Assembly (NCBI RefSeq): GCF_002250835.2
Contig: NZ_NOJY02000013.1
Location: 1-64,000, forward strand
Length of the DNA: 64,000 bases
DNA from: Romboutsia weinsteinii
GTDB lineage: Bacteria > Bacillota > Clostridia > Peptostreptococcales > Peptostreptococcaceae
Direction: 5' to 3'
The position numbers and the translations under genes were made by a program. Position 1 is the first letter of the stretch, and the number at the start of each line of letters is the position of its first letter. The notes beneath the pieces were generated by a model, which was not told the origin of the DNA, searched no databases, and was given only the letters and a program-made list of their open reading frames with translations. Below, piece by piece: positions 36,666-46,380 of this stretch.

Positions 36666-38580
36666 TTTTCTTTACCTTAGATTTTATAATAGGAAGTGTT
36701 GAAAGTACTACTAATACTAATAATAAGCATATTGCCATACCATTACCTGCTGCAAATCCACTTGGAGTACCTACTTTTATAACATTTAATACTTGTAATA
36801 CTATTCCTATTAAACCTATTATAGATCCACCAGCAACAAGACCTGAAGATAAACTTATACCATTAGATACTTTAACTTCTTTGTCTTTATCGCTCTTAGA
36901 AGTTTTTTCTACAAATACACGAATTAATGCTCCAGCTAATATTATTGATGTAGTTGCTATTGGTAAATAGAATCCTATTGCAACTGTCATTATAGGTAAG
37001 TTTAAGAAGTATAAAACTATTGCCATAAATACTCCTACGATAATCATAACCCAAGGTAATTTACCTGACATAATACCAGATGTTAAAGTTGACATTAAGT
37101 TAGCTTGAGGAAGTGCAAATTGAACATTGTCTCCAGTAGCTGCTAATTGGTCAGATAGTAATAATATTGTCGCTATAACTACTACTACCCCTACTATACC
37201 TGCAAGTGTGAAATAACGTTGCATTTCATTTTTGCTACCACCTATTATATAAGTTACTTTTTGAGATTGGGTATATCCACCTGCCATTGCTATTGCAACA
37301 ACTATAAATGTACCAAATAAAAGAAGTGATTTGTTATCTGCTTGGCTACTCCATCCCATTGATACAAATACTAATGTTACTATAACTAATGAAGCTATTG
37401 TCATACCAGATACTGGAAGGTTAGATGTTCCTATTGTACCTGTAAGACGTCCTGCTACTATAACAAATAATAATGATAATAATAGTGAAATTATTGCTCC
37501 AACTATTGCCATCATAAAGTTTCCAGAAATTAAAAATGCTGCTATAAATCCAACTACTATACCACCTAGTAATATTAACATTTGAATTGATGATCCACCT
37601 TCACCATTTGCTGAGCTTGATTTAGCTTTTACTGTTTCTTTAACTGAAGCTATTATAGTTGGTATAAGTTTTACTGCACCTATAATACCACCACAAAGCA
37701 TCATACCAGCACCTATATATTTTACATAGTTACTAGATATTTCACTTACTGTCATTTGGTTCATAGCAAGTGATGGGTCATTCCAAACTTTAGCTCCTTC
37801 ACCAGCAAGATCAGTAAAGTATCCTATTAAAGGTGTAATACCAAAGCTTGATAAAATTGATCCTGCAAACATTGTAAGTGCAACTTCAAGACCTACTATA
37901 AATCCTATACCTAAAAGAAGAGGATTTACCTCCATATCAAATTTCCATTTATAAAATTTATTTCCAACAAAGCTAATTACATTGTTTGCTACATTAAAAA
38001 ATGATCCTGTAAGTAAAGTAATAAATCCACCTATTCCAAATCCCATTCCCATGTATTTTATAGCTTCTCCACCAGTGTCTGATGCTACTAATGTTTCTGA
38101 TATTGCCATGGATTCTGGATACATAAGCTTACCATGTTCCTCAATGATTAAGTAATTATGAACAAGTGATGCACAACCAATACCAAATAGTACTCCACCT
38201 ATTCCTACTGCTACACCTTCAAAAAATGAAATCTGACTACCAATTAAAATTATTGCAGGAAGTACGAATATGATACCACTGGCAACTGATTCACCACCAC
38301 TTGACATACCTTGGATAATATTTTTACCAAGTATTCCTTTCCCACGAGCAAATGCTCCTACAAATGCCGAACCAAGTATAGCTCCTGGTATACCTGCTGC
38401 TACCGTAAGACCAGCTTTCATACCAGAGTATGCTGTCGATGCCGCAAATACTGCAGCTAGAATAAGACCAATTATTAATATTGCAAGGTTTCCACCAGAC
38501 TTGTTTTTGTCTGTGATATAAGGAACATAATCTTTTCCAGCTACTCCACCATATGCCCCCTTAGGTAATTTCTTGTTCAT
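36658..38580 (-). CDS. OPT family oligopeptide transporter
   Basis: A 640-residue polytopic membrane transporter with about 16 helices, of the OPT family that imports oligopeptides or metal chelates using the proton gradient. It shows GGNLAILIIGLILAAVFAAS near the start, the Gly-rich GMKAGLTVAAGIPGAILGSA, GVAVGIGGVLFGIG and the NLPIMTVAIGFYLPIATTS segment near the C-terminus. AAAGGGGG precedes the ATG. The PqqD-like gene follows in the same operon. The substrate cannot be inferred. Confidence 0.93.
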   Translation of the reverse strand: MNKKLPKGAYGGVAGKDYVPYITDKNKSGGNLAILIIGLILAAVFAASTAYSGMKAGLTVAAGIPGAILGSAFVGAFARGKGILGKNIIQGMSSGGESVASGIIFVLPAIILIGSQISFFEGVAVGIGGVLFGIGCASLVHNYLIIEEHGKLMYPESMAISETLVASDTGGEAIKYMGMGFGIGGFITLLTGSFFNVANNVISFVGNKFYKWKFDMEVNPLLLGIGFIVGLEVALTMFAGSILSSFGITPLIGYFTDLAGEGAKVWNDPSLAMNQMTVSEISSNYVKYIGAGMMLCGGIIGAVKLIPTIIASVKETVKAKSSSANGEGGSSIQMLILLGGIVVGFIAAFLISGNFMMAIVGAIISLLLSLLFVIVAGRLTGTIGTSNLPVSGMTIASLVIVTLVFVSMGWSSQADNKSLLLFGTFIVVAIAMAGGYTQSQKVTYIIGGSKNEMQRYFTLAGIVGVVVVIATILLLSDQLAATGDNVQFALPQANLMSTLTSGIMSGKLPWVMIIVGVFMAIVLYFLNLPIMTVAIGFYLPIATTSIILAGALIRVFVEKTSKSDKDKEVKVSNGISLSSGLVAGGSIIGLIGIVLQVLNVIKVGTPSGFAAGNGMAICLLLVLVVLSTLPIIKSKVKKNE

Positions 38581-38714
38581 TTAAACTTACCCCCTTTTTA
38601 TTTAGATACTTAATCTTATTCATCAAAAATAAAAATATATCTATATTTGTAAAATAGTACAAGCAGGGTTTGTAAATCGATATAATCATAACAAATATTT
38701 TGTAGTCTATACTT

Positions 38715-40388
38715 TTAAATTTTACTTGCAATTGCTTTCATGGTATTTTGTAAATTCAGTACTCCGTATCCTTGTGAGCTGTTTGGGTAAGTATATATTT
38801 CGTTTTGTGTTGCTCCAAGCATTAAGTAGGTTTTTAAAACCTTGGTAAATAGTAATTTTCTCATAGTAGGACCTTGCTGATATATATATTCCATAAGCAA
38901 CGCTATAACGCCACAAGTTAGAGAACTACTCACACCTGTACCAGTAGAAGTTGTATATCCTTGATTTATAAATGTTGATATAATGTCAACGCCTGCCGCT
39001 ACAATATCTGGCTTTACCCCTCTTCCCTTTATCGGTCCTTTTGAAGAACCAATCCACATACTACGTGTTTTATCATTATATGCACCAACTGTTATTACAC
39101 TTTCTGTTGCGCCATACAGTGTTATGGTTGCAAATGAATTTGGATCTAAAAACCTTGTATTTTCAGGTATTAAATTTTGGTTTGGAAGATAGATATCATA
39201 TTCACCACTTATTAAAACTTCTGGAAATAACCTTAAGGTCCAGATTCCTGGCTTTATATTAATAATTCTCATAAGTAATTCTTCATTTCCAGATAATAGC
39301 CAAGGATAAGAATATCTCATCTCATATGGAGAATCCTCCAAAATAAACTTACCATAGTATTCATCATTTTCAGGCTCATAAGTTGCATGATAACTCATTT
39401 CCCCAGATGGAGATATTATTGCTGCTCCAATTTTATCTGGTCCATTACTTGCAATTGAAATATCTAAAAGCTTTTGAAGTCCTACTTCTATTACAATATC
39501 GTGTGGTGATTTTTTATCTTTAAAGACTCCTTCATAATGAATATCCGTATTTCCTTCATTTCCAGCTCCGCTGACCACAATCACACCTGGATTTTTAAGT
39601 TCTTCAAATGTATCTAATAAGTTAGTTAATACATATGCCCTTGATTTTTCAGCTATAGACAAATTTACTACAAGAAACTTTTTTTCTTTTTTATATACAT
39701 CTATAACATATTTTATCCCTGCCAAGAAATCTGTATTATAATAGTTTATTTTTCCCTCTTCAAATAATCCCTCATATTCTCTAAGCTTAACAACAACTAA
39801 CTCACTCTTAGTCGCTACTCCCTTATACAAAGCATTTTTTCTTCCATTTCCTGACGCTATTCCTGCTGCTATAGTACCTGTTCCAGTATTGTCACGACTT
39901 AATGTGCTGTCTTTTTCTTTAATAGCTTTATTTATTTCTTCTCTTGTAATCTCACTTCCAAATATCATCCCTTCTGGAGGAGTTCCTTTACTACTACTCT
40001 GATCCCAGATTGAGATTATCTTACTGGTATTATCATCATTTATAAAATCTGGGTGCAAATAATCTATTCCTGAATCTATTATTGCAATCATTATTCCTTC
40101 TCCTGATACAGATATATATGGGTTGTCATAGATATAATTAGTTCCAGAGGCATTTGTTACAGTTTCTCCACCTTCCAATATACGGTTTATCTCTATCATC
40201 GAGCTCATAGGTCTTGCCTCTTGCCACCATGTTACTTGTTTTATTTTATCTAATATATTTTCATTAAATTTTTTATCAGCATATATTAGAGCTAAGGTTT
40301 GATTTAATATTATATAATTATTAATACCATTATCTTTTAATGCAGTTGCAATATCTCCTATATACGTTATAGGATATGATAACTCCAT
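38715..40388 (-). CDS. cspC: CspC-type germination pseudoprotease
   Basis: Subtilisin-like S8 protein of 557 residues from the ATG at 40388 (GGGGGG site 5 bases upstream), the same length I recall for C. difficile CspC. The catalytic Asp is kept (Asp105 in IIDSGIDY), but the His position reads Thr170 in NTGTGT and the Ser position reads Gly485 in GTGVSSS. These match, in residue and number, the degenerate sites reported for C. difficile CspC; Gly457, whose change to Arg blocks its function, is also Gly here. CspC senses germinants or integrates germination signals in spores. The CspA-like gene ends 10 bases upstream. sleC, the usual neighbour, is absent. Confidence 0.85.
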   Translation of the reverse strand: MELSYPITYIGDIATALKDNGINNYIILNQTLALIYADKKFNENILDKIKQVTWWQEARPMSSMIEINRILEGGETVTNASGTNYIYDNPYISVSGEGIMIAIIDSGIDYLHPDFINDDNTSKIISIWDQSSSKGTPPEGMIFGSEITREEINKAIKEKDSTLSRDNTGTGTIAAGIASGNGRKNALYKGVATKSELVVVKLREYEGLFEEGKINYYNTDFLAGIKYVIDVYKKEKKFLVVNLSIAEKSRAYVLTNLLDTFEELKNPGVIVVSGAGNEGNTDIHYEGVFKDKKSPHDIVIEVGLQKLLDISIASNGPDKIGAAIISPSGEMSYHATYEPENDEYYGKFILEDSPYEMRYSYPWLLSGNEELLMRIINIKPGIWTLRLFPEVLISGEYDIYLPNQNLIPENTRFLDPNSFATITLYGATESVITVGAYNDKTRSMWIGSSKGPIKGRGVKPDIVAAGVDIISTFINQGYTTSTGTGVSSSLTCGVIALLMEYIYQQGPTMRKLLFTKVLKTYLMLGATQNEIYTYPNSSQGYGVLNLQNTMKAIASKI

Positions 40389-40398
40389 AAAATCCCCC

Positions 40399-42507
40399 CT
40401 ATGTAAGTTGATCAAATACGCTCTTTATATTTAACATTCCATATCCGTAGTTATTATTTGGATAATTTATATTATCTAGCCTTATTGCTCCTAACCTAAA
40501 GTATGACCTTATTAATTGAGTAAAAGCCTTATCAACATATAAATCATTAACTAATACATATTGCATAAAAAGTGCCGCACATCCAGATGTATAATCACTA
40601 GCTGCTGAAGTACCTGTTATAGTTGCATAGCCCCCACCTGGATAACTTCCTATTATATCTACACCCGGTGCAACTAAATCCGGTTTTAAAAGTCCCGATA
40701 CAGTTGGTCCTCTTGATGAGTTTTGCCACAAACTGTTGTCTTTGCTATTATAAGCTCCTACTGTAATAGTATCATCATAATTTCCCGGATAAGTTATAGT
40801 ACTATATGGGTTAGATTGCCTAAATATTGTCCCAGGCTTTAGAAGTGCACGATTTGGCAAATACATATTATATATACCATTAGTTATATTATCTCCCCTT
40901 AATCTTATTTTCCATATACCTTTTTTAACATTCCTTAGTAAGATTATTGTATGTTGCTGACCTGATGTAATAGTTGGATATATGTAATTTATTGAGTATG
41001 GCGTAGCTGCATAATCAAACACTGAAGATGTACTATTATAATCTGCTACATCCAAAACCTTACTCTCATTACCTGATGGTGATACTACTGATACTCTAGC
41101 AGTATCTGGCTTATCTAGCCATACATCTATTTCAAGATACGCTTCATCCTCTGCTAATTCTAGTTCTACATCTTGAATATCTTCACTTGATATTAGCACT
41201 CCACTTGCATGAGTCTGAGCGTTGAATTCATTTCCAGCACTTGATACTATACATAATCCTCTAGTATAAAATGGCTGGCTAGTTATAGTTCTGCTACTTA
41301 CCCCAGCAAGGCTTGTAGTTCCCACAGTATTATCAATAATTAATGGAATATTATCTTCATATGCTTTTCTGTATGCATATTCATATGCCACAGAAACCAT
41401 TGCATTATTATAATATCCATCAATCTTTCCAATCTTTATAATTATTAACTCTGCTTCTTCTGCTACACCCTTGTATTGACTATTTACATTACCAAGGCCT
41501 GCACATATTCCAGCAGACATAGTACCATAACCCTCTTCATCAGTTGATAGGCTAGCATCCTTTTGGGCTATTGCCTTATTGATTTGCTCTTTAGTATATT
41601 CAGTGCCTATATAATATCCTTTTGGTGGACTTCCTTCTTTGGTTTGGTCCCATAGATAAAGTATTTTCGATGTTCCATCTGGGTATATAAAGTCTGGATG
41701 TAAGTAATCTATACCACTACTTACTATAGCAATAGCTACTCCTCTTCCAGTTAAAGATATATTGGGATTATTTTTAAAAAAATTCACACCTATTTCTTCG
41801 TTTGCATTTACACCATTTGAAGTTGAGGTAGTTATATTCCCTAGTATTTCCATCCAAGTTAAAGGTTCAAACCTTAATACTTCGGGTATAGATACTATCT
41901 CTTTCATCTGGCTTATATCTCCATCATTGAAAACTAAAGTTCCAAAATCATCACTTAACTTATAAAAGTTGTAATTAGTAATATTCTTACTTAAGCGCTC
42001 CTCAAAGCCAGGTTCAAATACTATGTTTACTCCAATCCTTATAGGGCTTACTCTAGTTTTGTATTTTAGTTCATTATTTTCTTTTGTTAGGTATATATCT
42101 ATAGCTCCATCTATAATCTTTTTTGGTATAAGTACTATTTGCCAAGTACCTGTTGTTATAAAGTTATCTGTTTTTAATTTTAGGTTTATTCTTCTTTTTA
42201 GAGAGTCTGAGTCTATAGGATAAAAATATCCTTTTATTTTTGTACCTTCTATTATATTTTTTACTTTTCTTGATGCTAAGGATACTGTTTGTGTTGGTCT
42301 ATTTGATGGGTCTACTAGATATACGTCAAATTCATCTATAGGGTTTTGCCATATATCTATATTTATTTCTGATTCATTGTTTTCTACTAAAAAATCTACT
42401 TTTATAACTTTATTTGATATTTTAAGTTGTTTATAAAAACTGTTTTCTTTATTGTTTATTTGGTTTTGATTTATAACAATCCCCCCCAATATACTCTTGT
42501 ACTGCAT
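40399..42507 (-). CDS. cspA: CspA-like pseudoprotease with extra N-terminal jellyroll
   Basis: S8-type protein of up to 702 residues. Residues 30-135 form a jellyroll-like module (INIDIWQ, VYLVDPSNRP, GTWQIVLIPKKI), 150-225 a prodomain, 255-690 a subtilisin fold with its own jellyroll. The triad is broken: Asp reads Ser (AIVSSGIDY), His reads Tyr (GYGTMSAG), only the Ser in GTSAAS remains. C. difficile encodes CspBA, an active protease fused to pseudoprotease CspA, ahead of cspC; here the active half is missing and the first module may be its leftover. The frame overlaps rfbD by 59 bases; a GGGGGGG site lies at 42481-42487 but no good start follows, so the true start is uncertain. Confidence 0.75.
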   Translation of the reverse strand: MQYKSILGGIVINQNQINNKENSFYKQLKISNKVIKVDFLVENNESEINIDIWQNPIDEFDVYLVDPSNRPTQTVSLASRKVKNIIEGTKIKGYFYPIDSDSLKRRINLKLKTDNFITTGTWQIVLIPKKIIDGAIDIYLTKENNELKYKTRVSPIRIGVNIVFEPGFEERLSKNITNYNFYKLSDDFGTLVFNDGDISQMKEIVSIPEVLRFEPLTWMEILGNITTSTSNGVNANEEIGVNFFKNNPNISLTGRGVAIAIVSSGIDYLHPDFIYPDGTSKILYLWDQTKEGSPPKGYYIGTEYTKEQINKAIAQKDASLSTDEEGYGTMSAGICAGLGNVNSQYKGVAEEAELIIIKIGKIDGYYNNAMVSVAYEYAYRKAYEDNIPLIIDNTVGTTSLAGVSSRTITSQPFYTRGLCIVSSAGNEFNAQTHASGVLISSEDIQDVELELAEDEAYLEIDVWLDKPDTARVSVVSPSGNESKVLDVADYNSTSSVFDYAATPYSINYIYPTITSGQQHTIILLRNVKKGIWKIRLRGDNITNGIYNMYLPNRALLKPGTIFRQSNPYSTITYPGNYDDTITVGAYNSKDNSLWQNSSRGPTVSGLLKPDLVAPGVDIIGSYPGGGYATITGTSAASDYTSGCAALFMQYVLVNDLYVDKAFTQLIRSYFRLGAIRLDNINYPNNNYGYGMLNIKSVFDQLT

Positions 42508-43315
42508 CTTTCCAACTTCTAAGTGGCTTAAATCCTGATTGTATTAGTTTTTCTTTGCTCATTTTGCTATTCATTGGCCTTGTTGCGTTGCTTGGATATT
42601 CAGAAGTTAGTATTGGTTTTAATTCAATATCAATATTAGCTACATCAAAAATGTGTTTTGCAAATTCATACCAAGTGCAATACCCTTCATTTGTAGCATG
42701 ATATATACCGTATTTATCAGTTTCTAGCATATCTACAAGTAAAGGTGCTAGGTCTTTTGTGTAGGTTGGTGATCCTATTTGATCATTTATTACACTTATT
42801 TTGTCTTTATTTTTAGATAGATTAAGCATAGTATCTATGAAGTTTTTTCCATTCTCTCCAAATACCCATGATATTCGTACTATATAATATTTTTCTAGCA
42901 ATGATTGAACATAAAGCTCCCCTTCGTACTTTGTTTTTCCATAAATATTTATAGGATTAGCTAAGTCATCTTCTACATACTCGCCTTCTTTACTTCCATC
43001 AAATATATAATCTGTACTTATATATATCATAGGTATATCTAGATTTTTGCACATGCTTGCAATAGTCTTTACAGATGTAGAATTTATTTTTCTACATATA
43101 TGTTCATTATCTTCAGCAGGATCTACTGCTGTATAAGCTGCACAGTGAATTATCCAATCTGGTTTATGTGAGTTTATACAAGTTTTTATTTGTTCTTCAC
43201 ATGTTAAATCCATTTCATCTATGTCTACGCCTATTGCTTCGTAGTTTCTTTTGTTTAATTCCTTTATCACATCATATCCAAGTTGACCTTTAATTCCAGT
43301 AACTAATATCTTCAT
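42449..43315 (-). CDS. rfbD: dTDP-4-dehydrorhamnose reductase
   Basis: Last enzyme of dTDP-L-rhamnose synthesis. It has the NAD(P) motif TGIKGQLGYDVIKEL, HCAAYTAVDPAEDN, STDYIFDG and the YGKTKYEGE catalytic pair. At 288 residues it is normal, though the last dozen residues (GGDCYKSKPNKQ) run across the ribosome site and start region of the CspA-like gene, suggesting a rearranged junction. GAGGAG precedes the ATG. Third gene of rfbA-rfbC-rfbD. Confidence 0.95.
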   Translation of the reverse strand: MKILVTGIKGQLGYDVIKELNKRNYEAIGVDIDEMDLTCEEQIKTCINSHKPDWIIHCAAYTAVDPAEDNEHICRKINSTSVKTIASMCKNLDIPMIYISTDYIFDGSKEGEYVEDDLANPINIYGKTKYEGELYVQSLLEKYYIVRISWVFGENGKNFIDTMLNLSKNKDKISVINDQIGSPTYTKDLAPLLVDMLETDKYGIYHATNEGYCTWYEFAKHIFDVANIDIELKPILTSEYPSNATRPMNSKMSKEKLIQSGFKPLRSWKDAVQEYIGGDCYKSKPNKQ

Positions 43316-43385
43316 ATTTAATCTCCTCGATATATCTTAATATTTGATAAAACTATACTTATGCATAAGCTCAAGTATCTTAAAC

Positions 43386-43937
43386 TTACAAGTTCAAATC
43401 CTTAAAGCTACAATGCTTCTTATCTTTTTCAGACAACAATACTTCCTCTATCTCATCTAATGGCCAATTTATTTTTACATCTTCATCATCCCATAAAAAT
43501 CCACCTTCATACTCTGGAGCATAGTAGTTTGTGCACTTGTAATTAAATACTGCAACATCAGATAATACTAAAAATCCATGTGCAAAGCCTTCCGGAACAT
43601 AAAACTGCCTTTTATTTTCAGCAGAAAGTAGCACACCTTCCCACATACCATAGGTAGGCGAATATTTTCTCAAATCAACTGCAACATCATATACCTCTCC
43701 TTGAGTTACTCTCACTAGCTTGCCTTGGCTATACTTTGTTTGAAAATGCATACCTCTAAGCACGCCTTTTTTAGATTTTGATTCATTGTCTTGAACAAAC
43801 TCCATATTAAGTCCAGCTTCTTTAAAGTCTTTTTTGTTATAACTTTCCATAAAATAACCTCTAACATCTTCATATACCTTTGGCTCGATTATATATAAGT
43901 CTTTTATTTTAGTTTCTATAAAATTAAAATTTCCCAT
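43386..43937 (-). CDS. rfbC: dTDP-4-dehydrorhamnose 3,5-epimerase
   Basis: Cupin epimerase of 183 residues, third step of dTDP-L-rhamnose synthesis. Motifs: DVRGYFMESYNKKDF, the catalytic-His region KGVLRGMHFQ, RVTQGEVYDVAVDLRK, and VPEGFAHGFLVLSD. Its ATG overlaps the stop of rfbA by one base and follows GAGGTGATGTA, so translation is coupled. Confidence 0.96.
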   Translation of the reverse strand: MGNFNFIETKIKDLYIIEPKVYEDVRGYFMESYNKKDFKEAGLNMEFVQDNESKSKKGVLRGMHFQTKYSQGKLVRVTQGEVYDVAVDLRKYSPTYGMWEGVLLSAENKRQFYVPEGFAHGFLVLSDVAVFNYKCTNYYAPEYEGGFLWDDEDVKINWPLDEIEEVLLSEKDKKHCSFKDLNL

Positions 43938-44806
43938 TACATCACCTCTTCTGATACTTTTACTAAATATTTTCCGTAATCTGTTTTCATAAGTGGTTTA
44001 GCAAGTTCTAGTAGTTTTTCTTTTGTGATATATCCTTTTCTATAAGCTATTTCTTCTAAGCATGCGATGTATAATCCTTGTCTGGTTTGGACTGCTTCAA
44101 CATAGTTTGATGCATCTAGTAGACCATGGTGAGTTCCTGTATCTAACCATGCCATGCCCCTTCCAAATAACTCTACTTTTAATTTGCCTCTTTTTAAGTA
44201 TTCGTTGTTAACTGAAGTTATTTCCAGCTCTCCTCTTTCAGATGGCTTAACATGTTTTGCTATTTCAATTACATCGTTATCATAAAAATAAAGCCCTGGT
44301 ACTGCATAGTTTGATTTAGGTACTTTAGGTTTTTCTTCTATTGATAGTACGTTGAAGTTATCATCAAATTCTACTACTCCAAAGGCTCTTGGGTCTGCTA
44401 CTTGGTATCCAAATATTGTTGCTTCTTCTCTTTTTACAGCTCTTTTAAGTCTCTCACTAAATCCATAGCCGTAGAATATGTTGTCTCCAAGTACTAAAGC
44501 AACTTTGTCATCTTTTATAAATTTTTCTCCTATTATAAATGCTTCAGCAAGACCGTTTGGATTTTCTTGCACTGCATATTCTATATTAAGTCCTAGGTCA
44601 TATCCAGTTTTAAATAGTTCTTTGAATAGGCTTATGTCTCTAGGTGTTGATATTATTAATATTTCTCTTATTCCAGCTAGCATGAGTACGGACATTGGGT
44701 AGTAAATCATTGGTTTATCGTATATTGGCAAGGCTTGTTTTGATACGCATTTTGTGATTGGATATAGTCGGCTTCCTGAGCCTCCCGCTAGTATAATACC
44801 TTTCAT
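43937..44806 (-). CDS. rfbA: Glucose-1-phosphate thymidylyltransferase
   Basis: First enzyme of dTDP-L-rhamnose synthesis, making dTDP-glucose. It has the nucleotidyltransferase opening [43 protein letters not shown] and [14 protein letters not shown]. Length 289 is normal. GGAGGGA precedes the ATG. It starts the rfbACD transcript; about 210 bases of AT-rich sequence separate it from the divergent small membrane protein gene. Confidence 0.97.
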   Translation of the reverse strand: MKGIILAGGSGSRLYPITKCVSKQALPIYDKPMIYYPMSVLMLAGIREILIISTPRDISLFKELFKTGYDLGLNIEYAVQENPNGLAEAFIIGEKFIKDDKVALVLGDNIFYGYGFSERLKRAVKREEATIFGYQVADPRAFGVVEFDDNFNVLSIEEKPKVPKSNYAVPGLYFYDNDVIEIAKHVKPSERGELEITSVNNEYLKRGKLKVELFGRGMAWLDTGTHHGLLDASNYVEAVQTRQGLYIACLEEIAYRKGYITKEKLLELAKPLMKTDYGKYLVKVSEEVM

Positions 44807-45015
44807 TTATATTCCCTCCTAAACTTCGGCTTATATAGACTTACTATATATGTATATTCATAGAGGTAATAAAATTGTATATAATAACTGCTTTAATATA
44901 TTAATGTGTGAGATCAATAAATTTATAAAAGATAATTGTAGAAGTAATAATGCTTGTGTGTTTATGAATAGATAATATTATATGTTGTGAATTCTCAATC
45001 TAAGGAGGACGTGAT

Positions 45016-45354
45016 GTGAAGTTTTTTGATAGTCTGATTTCGAAGATATTGGCCGTTATATGTTTATCACTTATTATAATTACTCAGATAGTTATTACTT
45101 GTAAGATATTGCTATCAATATTTTGTACATTTATTTATATTACTGGAGTTATGAGTGTGCTGTTTGCTATTATAATTTCGTTGAGTGTTGTACTTTATTT
45201 AATTTGCAAAGTTTATTTGTTGTTAAGGTCGTCAAAGCACAGAAATATGGATGTTTGTTATGTATTAGATGTAGTAATTATGAATCAAGTAGAGTTGATT
45301 TTTAAGCTTACTGTACTTTGTTTGTTGCAGTACACTTTTTTACTTATGATATAA
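45016..45354 (+). CDS. Small integral membrane protein, unknown
   Basis: A 112-residue protein with three or four hydrophobic helices (about 10-30, 32-52, 55-72, 92-110) and a short basic loop (RSSKHRNMD). No family is recognised. The start is GTG after a strong AAGGAGG site, and the frame is followed immediately by a terminator, which supports a real gene. Cysteine content is high for a membrane protein (7 residues). Confidence 0.6.
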   Translation: MKFFDSLISKILAVICLSLIIITQIVITCKILLSIFCTFIYITGVMSVLFAIIISLSVVLYLICKVYLLLRSSKHRNMDVCYVLDVVIMNQVELIFKLTVLCLLQYTFLLMI

Positions 45355-45383
45355 AAAAGTGTGCATCTAAGTGCACACTTTTT
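45353..45383. terminator. Bidirectional terminator
   Basis: AAAAAAGTGTGCA-TCTAAG-TGCACACTTTTT between convergent genes, with T tracts on both strands. Confidence 0.9.
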
Positions 45384-45385
45384 GA

Positions 45386-46300
45386 TTATTTTTTCTCGTA
45401 ATTTTTGTAGTCAAATATGAATTTATGAAGCTCTTTTATGTTGTAGTCTTTTTCCCATTCTATTACATAACCTTTTTCTTTGCTTATTATATGACCATTT
45501 CTATGCCCTTCGTATGGAAATTCTACTTGGTCTATGTCTTTGTCGTTTATTTTCATTACTTTGTTTGCCAAGTCAAGCATGTCAAGTGGTGATAGATTTG
45601 TTTTTGTGTACTGCATTACGTCTCCTGATACTCCGATAAGTTCTGATACTGAGCTGTCTGCTAATTTTTGATAAATTGATTGTATTACTACTCTTTGTCT
45701 ATTGTCTCTTTGAAATGCACTGTCTATGTATCTTATTCTGCTGTATGATAGGGCTTGCTCTCCTGTAAGTGTTTGTTTTCCTGAGTTGTCTACTCCTGAT
45801 ATTTGGCTTACTTCTTCGTCGGTTACCTCTACTTCTACTCCTCCTAGGGTGTCTATTATTTTTACGAATGATTCGAAGCTTACTGCTACGTATTTGTCTA
45901 TGTTTAGTTCAAAGTTCTTGCTTATTGTTTCAAGTAGTAGGCTGATTCCGTTGTAGGCGTAGGCGTGGGTAAGTTTTTCTGTGCTGTGTCCTGGTATGTC
46001 TACATATGTGTCTCTTGCTAGTGAGGTTAGTCTTATGTCTTTGTTTTTTGAGTCTACGGTTAGTATCATCATGGAGTCTGAGCGATTTCCTTTTTCTAGG
46101 TTGTCTCCGTCTACTCCTACTAGAAGGATGTTGGTTATGCCTTTTGTTTCTTTTGCTTTTTCTATTGTTTGGTTGACTTCTTTTGCTTGTTGTTTGTCGT
46201 ACATTGAGTTTAGCTTTGAGTATACTGCTCCGAAGGTTACTAGCGGTACTGCTATTATAGCTATTACTAGTCCGATTATTACTTTTTTTATTTTACTCAT
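45386..46300 (-). CDS. LCP family ligase
   Basis: Second LytR-CpsA-Psr protein (304 residues). One N-terminal helix (5-27), then ILLVGVDGDN, NRSDSMMILTVDS, SLARDTYVDIPG, EKLTHAYAYNG, and YSRIRYIDSAFQRDNRQR with all polyphosphate-binding Arg/Asp residues. It resembles the copy at 61059 more than the copy at 19039 (shared VDIPGHSTEKLTHAYAY and the QVEFPYEGHRNGHIISK end). GGAGAAA precedes the ATG. It lies behind the fibre operon on the same strand, after a large hairpin. Confidence 0.94.
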   Translation of the reverse strand: MSKIKKVIIGLVIAIIAVPLVTFGAVYSKLNSMYDKQQAKEVNQTIEKAKETKGITNILLVGVDGDNLEKGNRSDSMMILTVDSKNKDIRLTSLARDTYVDIPGHSTEKLTHAYAYNGISLLLETISKNFELNIDKYVAVSFESFVKIIDTLGGVEVEVTDEEVSQISGVDNSGKQTLTGEQALSYSRIRYIDSAFQRDNRQRVVIQSIYQKLADSSVSELIGVSGDVMQYTKTNLSPLDMLDLANKVMKINDKDIDQVEFPYEGHRNGHIISKEKGYVIEWEKDYNIKELHKFIFDYKNYEKK

Positions 46301-46380
46301 AATATTTTCTCCTACATTATTTTAATAAAATTATAATTATTAATATGCAAGATTGGTATAGTAAATAACTTATATATTTA

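Noticed and set aside
40399..42507. Active subtilisin-like protease
   Set aside because: The Asp and His of the triad are replaced by Ser and Tyr although the fold and the Ser motif remain.
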